Assembly (NCBI GenBank): GCA_001642415.1
Contig: LTDK01000135.1
Location: forward strand, 62,001-126,000
Length of the DNA stretch: 64,000 nt
DNA from: Nematocida ironsii
Taxonomy: Eukaryota; Microsporidia
Reading direction: 5' to 3'
Shown: positions 63,267 through 64,000 of the stretch, one piece after another
Layout of the letters: every line of letters begins with the position of its first letter
Numbering within the stretch: position 1 is the stretch's first letter
Program-made: the position numbers and the translations under genes
Notes under the pieces: generated by a model
The model's input: only the letters and a program-made list of their open reading frames with translations
Database searches by the model: none
Told to the model about the DNA's origin: nothing

Positions 63267-64000
63267 TTATCCATAAAATGCTTCTATGATTTTGTAGCAA
63301 TCTGTTACGCCCCTATAAATAAACCCTGTAAGAAAATATAATATATATATGTGCGAAAAAATAACTAGAAGTGCACCCGCTGATAGGAAAACAGTCACTT
63401 TAACAGAAGGATATATTCTTGTTAGCGAATATCCCTTTTGCTTATATTCATGACATATTTCATCAATATTGTCTTTATCGTTCCTTTGCAGCTTAAGCAG
63501 TTTAAGCAGTTCATCCTTTTTCTTGAATCTATTATATATCCAGTTGCTTGAATCCTCTGCTATTTTATTTGTAAATTTAATATTTTCACAAATAATCAGT
63601 GCTTGCATGCGTGAACAGCGGCCAAGAATAATATTTTTTATTGTGAAGTGATCGGATGGATAGGTTGTATTCGCTCCCTTCATATTCAAATAAATCGTAC
63701 AATCCAGAATATTTTTAAGGGTTGGCTTTAATTCATCCAAAAGGAACTTAATTCCTTTCACTCTAGGGAATATTACTTCTTGAAATACATTGTTTATATC
63801 GTAGGGAATAGTCGTGTGTATGTTTCTTTCCTCTATTTCCTTTGGTGAAAGCTCCTTTAATAATTGTCTATTACGAAGTTCCTTATCCATAAATTCAATG
63901 TCTCTTTTTTTCGTCTGCTCATCAATGAATGTGCCTTCTGGAAATATTACCAAATTGTAGCAATTGCTTTCATGAAGCACACTGCAGGCCTTCTTAAGCC
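63267..64000 (-). CDS. LCLAT1/AGPAT-like lysophospholipid acyltransferase (5' partial)
   Basis: The gene's start lies beyond the right edge; the frame is open to 64000, so the visible part (about 244 residues) is the C-terminal two thirds. VIFPEGTFIDEQT is the PlsC-family FPEGT motif. It is followed by FPRVKGIKFLLDELKPTLKNILDCTIYL, matching the LCLAT1/LPIAT pattern 'HPR..GF.F.V..L......DAVYDVT..Y'. Two hydrophobic C-terminal helices follow (about 205-228 of the visible part). The HX4D catalytic motif would be outside the window. It would acylate lysophospholipids in the ER. Confidence 0.8.
   Translation of the reverse strand, partial: LKKACSVLHESNCYNLVIFPEGTFIDEQTKKRDIEFMDKELRNRQLLKELSPKEIEERNIHTTIPYDINNVFQEVIFPRVKGIKFLLDELKPTLKNILDCTIYLNMKGANTTYPSDHFTIKNIILGRCSRMQALIICENIKFTNKIAEDSSNWIYNRFKKKDELLKLLKLQRNDKDNIDEICHEYKQKGYSLTRIYPSVKVTVFLSAGALLVIFSHIYILYFLTGFIYRGVTDCYKIIEAFYG

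Noticed and set aside
1..64000. CRISPR arrays, bacterial operons, rRNA genes, intact transposases
   Set aside because: None seen. No regularly spaced repeats, no Shine-Dalgarno pattern, no rRNA-like blocks and no transposase or reverse-transcriptase motifs.

Overview
This 64 kb window looks like a nuclear contig from a microsporidian, most likely a nematode-infecting form related to Nematocida. That is inference from gene content and style, not from a search. The genes are eukaryotic (coatomer, 26S proteasome lid, Elongator, SAGA/NuA4 Tra1, Cdc7, Smc6, cytosolic ribosomal proteins). They are intronless and often shorter than yeast or human homologues. They sit almost back to back: 2 bp, 5 bp and 36 bp gaps and one 6-bp 3' overlap. 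Many start codons are preceded by the AAATTT-like and CCC-like signals described for microsporidia. Between compact blocks lie very AT-rich spacers of 0.3-1.2 kb.

Layout. 0-8 kb: coatomer beta (minus), a putative RNase P/MRP p30 protein, a secreted copper tyrosinase, tRNA-Gly(TCC), a small coiled-coil protein, a PA-TM-RING ubiquitin ligase, a GATA factor, and an unassigned 350-aa protein. 8.6-16 kb: Smc6, Rpn11, a Tel2-like protein and a helical protein. 16-25.5 kb: two ABCG half-transporters, one with its nucleotide-binding motifs destroyed and one intact. Between them lie ribosomal proteins eS25 and uS15, a 53-aa TMA7 gene and an Asn/Ser-rich protein. 25.5-28.4 kb: an accessory patch with a frameshifted two-TM protein flanked by direct repeats that are relics of another gene's 3' end, plus a GC-richer hairpin-rich stretch. 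28.4-38 kb: Dbp2, Elp3, an MBOAT acyltransferase, Cdc7, uL14 and a Chl1/DDX11 helicase. 38-47.4 kb: a secreted LRR-like protein, Ssf1, a SNARE-like protein, Trm11, a small coiled coil, a Pms1-type MutL and small proteins. 47.4-59.6 kb: a formin, the 3243-aa Tra1/TRRAP pseudokinase and Lsm4. 59.6-64 kb: a foldback element, a secreted NAPE-PLD-like hydrolase, and the 3' part of an LCLAT1-type acyltransferase that runs off the right edge.

How it fits together. Most genes are core housekeeping. The Tel2-like protein would be expected to help mature Tra1, because Tel2 is part of the TTT chaperone for PIKK-family proteins. Three lipid-remodelling enzymes are present (MBOAT LPLAT, LCLAT1-like, NAPE-PLD-like). 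The parts most likely to face the host are the tyrosinase, the NAPE-PLD-like enzyme, the LRR-like protein, the two-TM protein and the ABCG pair. An 11-bp motif, TTCGGGTTATA, recurs in spacers, including three copies upstream of the tyrosinase gene, and may be a regulatory site. Four spacers hold GC-richer hairpin clusters that may be unannotated non-coding RNAs.
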